64,000 nucleotides of DNA from Flavobacterium endophyticum (GTDB lineage Bacteria > Bacteroidota > Bacteroidia > Flavobacteriales > Flavobacteriaceae), in NCBI RefSeq assembly GCF_003634455.1, contig NZ_RBLC01000001.1, positions 62,001 to 126,000 on the forward strand, written 5' to 3'. Below the pieces are notes generated by a model. The model had not been told where the DNA came from. It searched no databases and saw only the letters and a program-made list of their open reading frames with translations. Shown one piece after another: positions 61,143 through 64,000 of the stretch. Both the position numbers and the translations under genes were made by a program. The number at the start of each line of letters is the position of its first letter. Positions within the stretch are counted from its first letter, which is position 1.

Positions 61143-62252
61143 ATGAAAAACTTTTACGCTTTTGCACTATTGCTTACAGTGGCCCTTGGCTACGGCCAAA
61201 TTCCAACTGGATATTACAATAATGCTACAGGTACAGGCTATGCCTTAAAAACCCAATTAAAAACAATCATCTCCAACGGCCACAATCCCAAATCCTATGA
61301 TGCCTTATGGACATTATACCAAAACACGGCATATAAGGATCATTACTACGAAAACGACAATACTTTGCTAGATGTCTATTCTGAGAAACCGGGAGGTACA
61401 GATTCTTATACTTTTTCAGTGCCTTCTGATCAATGCGGAAGTTATACTGGCGAAGGTAGCTGCTATAATAGAGAACATGTTATTCCTAAATCTTATTTTG
61501 CTTCTGCCGCCCCTATGTATTCGGATGCGCACCATCTTTTTCCAACAGACGGATATGTCAACAACAAGCGCGACAATTTCCCTTTTGGAAAAGTCGGAAC
61601 TGCAACATGGACATCTACAAATGGATCAAAATTAGGCCCTAATCTTAATTCTGGCTATTCTGCAGGATTTACCGGAACTGTTTTTGAGCCTATAGACGAA
61701 TTCAAAGGAGATATCGCAAGAGCTTATTTTTATTTTGCTACCAGATATGAAAGCAACATGCCCAGCCTTTATACAAATGCTCCGTCAACAACAGAAGTAA
61801 AGGCAATGTTTGACGGTTCAAGCAATAAGGTTTTTTCTAGTACTTTTCTAAACATTCTACTGACATGGCATCAGCAAGATCCTGTAAGTCCACGAGAAAT
61901 TGCTATCAACAATGCAATCTACAGCCACCAAGGAAATAGAAATCCTTATATTGATCATCCAGAATATGTCAATACAGTTTGGGGGAATGCTCTTTTTACT
62001 CCTTCTTTTGATGCTTTATCTATAATTGCTGTATATCCAAATCCATCGAACAATCATAGGATAAATATCGATTCAGAAGTACAATTGGACGAAATTCAAT
62101 TGGTAAACATCAATGGACAGATAATGCAAGAAATTAAAAATCCGGCGGCACAGAGCAACACCTATACTGTGGAAAATATTCCTTCTGGGTTTTATTTCTT
62201 GAGACTGACTTCTGATAGCCAATCGACAACAAAGAAAGTAATCATAAACTAA
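61143..62252 (+). CDS. Secreted endonuclease I-family nuclease, T9SS-sorted (copy 2)
   Basis: 369 residues. The signal peptide is MKNFYAFALLLTVALGYGQ. The nuclease motif is YNREHVIPKSYFASAAPMYSDAHHLFPTDGYVNNKRDNFPFG with the catalytic His, followed by PIDEFKGDIARAYFYFATRY and NILLTWHQQDPVSPREIAINN. The T9SS end is almost the same as in copy 1 (IDSEVQLDEIQLVNINGQIMQ). The mid-domain differs from copy 1 mainly between residues 60 and 110, so substrate range or stability may differ. Confidence 0.9.
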   Translation: MKNFYAFALLLTVALGYGQIPTGYYNNATGTGYALKTQLKTIISNGHNPKSYDALWTLYQNTAYKDHYYENDNTLLDVYSEKPGGTDSYTFSVPSDQCGSYTGEGSCYNREHVIPKSYFASAAPMYSDAHHLFPTDGYVNNKRDNFPFGKVGTATWTSTNGSKLGPNLNSGYSAGFTGTVFEPIDEFKGDIARAYFYFATRYESNMPSLYTNAPSTTEVKAMFDGSSNKVFSSTFLNILLTWHQQDPVSPREIAINNAIYSHQGNRNPYIDHPEYVNTVWGNALFTPSFDALSIIAVYPNPSNNHRINIDSEVQLDEIQLVNINGQIMQEIKNPAAQSNTYTVENIPSGFYFLRLTSDSQSTTKKVIIN

Positions 62253-62385
62253 TTGCTTTTTACATATAAATCTTACAAAATGCCTGATTGTTAAATTTCA
62301 GGCATTTTTTTATTCGATTATTACGTTAATTTTAAAATTCTATTGGTAAAACAAATTACATTTGTCGTCCAAAAATTTAATTTTA
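62253..62385 (+). repeat. Duplicated spacer between endonuclease copies 2 and 3
   Basis: Near copy of 61010-61142, including a terminator and a TACATTTG box at 62357-62364. Confidence 0.9.
62277..62311 (+). terminator. Intrinsic terminator of endonuclease copy 2
   Basis: Stem AAAATGCCTGA / TCAGGCATTTT followed by T-run. Confidence 0.85.
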
Positions 62386-63477
62386 ATGAAAAACTTTTAC
62401 TCTTTTGCAATGATGCTTTCTGCTTCATTTGCATTTGCGCAAGCTGGTGGCCCTGCCTCTTATTATAATGGAGTCGATTTCAGTCAGACTGGAAATACTT
62501 TGAAGACAGCTCTTGCACAAAAAATTACCACTACCCACACCAAAACTTTAAGTTATGACGATGCTGAAAAAGCCATCCAAATAATTGATCTTGATCCGCA
62601 AGACGCTACAAATACCAATGTCTTGCTTCTGTATGGATTCAGCAACAATATATGTCCTTCATCACAAGCAGACGATAACGACCACAGACGAAGAAATAAA
62701 AATAGCGATGGCGGTGGCGCTACCTGCCAATGGAACAGAGAGCACACATATGCCAAATCTTTAGGAACACCAGCTTTAGGAACTTCCGGACCTGGTGCAG
62801 ATGCTCACCATTTAAGAGCGTCTGATGTACAAAGAAATGGGGATAGAGGTAGTGAAAAATTCGCAGCAGGATTTGGAAATTCACGTGATATAACTTCTTC
62901 GACATGGTATCCTGGCGACGAATGGAAAGGCGATGTTGCCCGAATGATGATGTATATGTATCTTAGATATGGCAATCGCTGCCTGCCAAAAAATGTTGGC
63001 GTTGGCACAGCTGTAGCAAGCGATTCCAACATGATTGATTTGTTCCTTCAATGGAATGCCGAAGATCCTGTTTCGCAATATGAAGACAACCGTAATACTT
63101 ATTTAGGTAATGCGAGCAATGCTTATGGTCAAGGAAACAGAAATCCTTTTATTGACAATCCATATTTGGCAACATTAATTTGGGGAGGTCCTGCAGCTGA
63201 AAATCGTTGGCCGTCGCTTTCTACTCCAGATTTCAACCCGCTTTCTGCTGTTGCAGTTTATCCAAATCCATCAAATAACCACAAAATCAATATCAATTCT
63301 GATATGGTTCTGGATGGAATCCAGCTGATAAATATCAACGGACAGATTGTGCAGGAAATTAAGAATCCAGCATCTCAAGGAAATACATATACTTTAGAAA
63401 ACTTACCTTCTGGGTTTTATTTCTTAAAGTTAGCCTCTAATAATCAGTCAGCTACCAAAAAAGTAATTATAAACTAA
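62386..63477 (+). CDS. Secreted endonuclease I-family nuclease, T9SS-sorted (copy 3)
   Basis: 363 residues from the ATG at 62386 (signal MKNFYSFAMMLSASFAFAQ); an ATG at 62362 lies in the promoter. The catalytic region QWNREHTYAKSLGTPALGTSGPGADAHHLRASD keeps the NREH His and the ADAHH motif but otherwise differs strongly from copies 1 and 2, while the T9SS tail (INSDMVLDGIQLININGQIVQEIKNP) is nearly the same. The duplicated spacer and signal therefore carry a more divergent catalytic domain, which suggests domain replacement. Confidence 0.88.
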   Translation: MKNFYSFAMMLSASFAFAQAGGPASYYNGVDFSQTGNTLKTALAQKITTTHTKTLSYDDAEKAIQIIDLDPQDATNTNVLLLYGFSNNICPSSQADDNDHRRRNKNSDGGGATCQWNREHTYAKSLGTPALGTSGPGADAHHLRASDVQRNGDRGSEKFAAGFGNSRDITSSTWYPGDEWKGDVARMMMYMYLRYGNRCLPKNVGVGTAVASDSNMIDLFLQWNAEDPVSQYEDNRNTYLGNASNAYGQGNRNPFIDNPYLATLIWGGPAAENRWPSLSTPDFNPLSAVAVYPNPSNNHKININSDMVLDGIQLININGQIVQEIKNPASQGNTYTLENLPSGFYFLKLASNNQSATKKVIIN

Positions 63478-63497
63478 TTTTTTTAGCTTTAGAATAC

Positions 63498-63533
63498 AAA
63501 GCCTTTCTGATGGTTCAGAAAGGCTTTTTTTTT
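63498..63533 (+). terminator. Intrinsic terminator of endonuclease copy 3
   Basis: Stem AAAGCCTTTCTGA / TCAGAAAGGCTTT with a 4-base loop and T-run. Confidence 0.88.
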
Positions 63534-63560
63534 ATATATTTATGCAAAATAAATTTTACG

Positions 63561-64000
63561 ATGGAAGAGAATTACTTAGATATAAACAGAGAAACTTGGA
63601 ATGAAAAAACAGACATCCACATCGATTCTGAATTTTATGACCAGAAAAGTTTTTTAGAAGGAAAGAATTCCTTGAATTCGATTGAGTTGGATTTGCTGGG
63701 AAGCCTTAAAGATAAAAAAGTACTGCATTTGCAATGTCATTTTGGTCAAGATACCTTATCATTGTCAAGATTGGGTGCCAAAGCAACAGGTGTTGATTTA
63801 TCAGACAAAGCAATTGCTAGAGCAAGAGAAATGGCAGAAAAATTAGGTATTGACACTCAATTTATAAACTGCGATATCTATAGCCTTCCTGATCATCTTG
63901 ATGAAGAATTTGATATTGTTTTTACCAGCTACGGAACCATCGGCTGGCTACCTGACTTGGATAGATGGGCAAAAGTCATCCACAAATTCCTGAAACCTGA
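63561..64000 (+). CDS. Class I SAM-dependent methyltransferase (partial, cut by window end)
   Basis: The frame from ATG 63561 is open to the window end, about 146 residues. SAM motif I is VLHLQCHFGQDTLSLSRLGAKATGVDLS, with the following Asp, and motif IV reads FDIVFTSYGTIGWLPDL. The product is a small-molecule or unclassified methyltransferase; the substrate cannot be told. It starts 28 bases after a terminator and is its own unit. Confidence 0.85.
   Translation, partial: MEENYLDINRETWNEKTDIHIDSEFYDQKSFLEGKNSLNSIELDLLGSLKDKKVLHLQCHFGQDTLSLSRLGAKATGVDLSDKAIARAREMAEKLGIDTQFINCDIYSLPDHLDEEFDIVFTSYGTIGWLPDLDRWAKVIHKFLKP

Overview
The window looks like chromosome of a Flavobacteriaceae bacterium (Flavobacterium-like, phylum Bacteroidota). 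Supporting signs are six proteins or paralogues of the type IX secretion kind with 'YPNP...' C-terminal sorting domains, many promoters of the Bacteroidota form TTG-N18-21-TAnnTTTG, weak Shine-Dalgarno signals, and typical family content (lmo0937-type membrane peptides, LETM1-related biofilm protein, DUF4920, DUF4142, B1 metallo-beta-lactamase). Base composition changes across the window: coding sequence in roughly the first 24 kb is visibly GC-richer than the last 35 kb.

Layout. 0-3 kb: a tightly overlapping thiamin salvage operon thiM-thiE-thiD-tenA. 3-5.7 kb: a minus-strand operon of two RlaP-like nucleotidyltransferases flanking a sirtuin. 6.2-10.4 kb: two secreted T9SS cargo proteins, one with about ten 25-residue DUF285 repeats. 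10.4-15 kb: an RNA-repair neighbourhood with the RNA ligase rtcB, a 47-residue basic ORF behind it, a Crp-like regulator, a fatty acid hydroxylase-type membrane enzyme, a candidate tRNA-like non-coding RNA, and a WYL-domain regulator. rtcB and the tRNA-like RNA share an identical 21-bp operator-like element placed exactly 10 bp upstream of the same CATCTTTGT box. This is the most interesting part of the window. 15-26 kb: AraC regulators, a B1 metallo-beta-lactamase, a LOG-family protein, small accessory enzymes, an Ntn-hydrolase/TPR/CBM48 fusion and a Na+/H+ antiporter.

26-32 kb: a MarR-controlled fatty acid beta-oxidation operon (dehydrogenase/hydratase fusion, thiolase, then acyl-CoA dehydrogenase). 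32-40 kb: tandem small membrane peptides, a DUF4142 lipoprotein, an FAD oxidoreductase, a carbonic anhydrase/SulP pair, and a divergent dps/oxyR pair. 40-51 kb: an mnmD operon with two lipoproteins, ilvE, a MazG-like hydrolase, an M49 peptidase, and an ECF sigma factor with a candidate anti-sigma factor and a Spy-like protein. 51-56 kb: a siderophore-type TonB receptor with two PepSY reductase-like proteins. 56-64 kb: an AraC regulator, a secreted Arg/Ser/Thr/Asn-rich protein, an RsmB-like rRNA methyltransferase, three tandem secreted endonuclease I paralogues with duplicated spacers, and the start of a SAM methyltransferase cut by the window edge.

All assignments come from reading the sequence and recalled family motifs. 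No database search or folding program was run.
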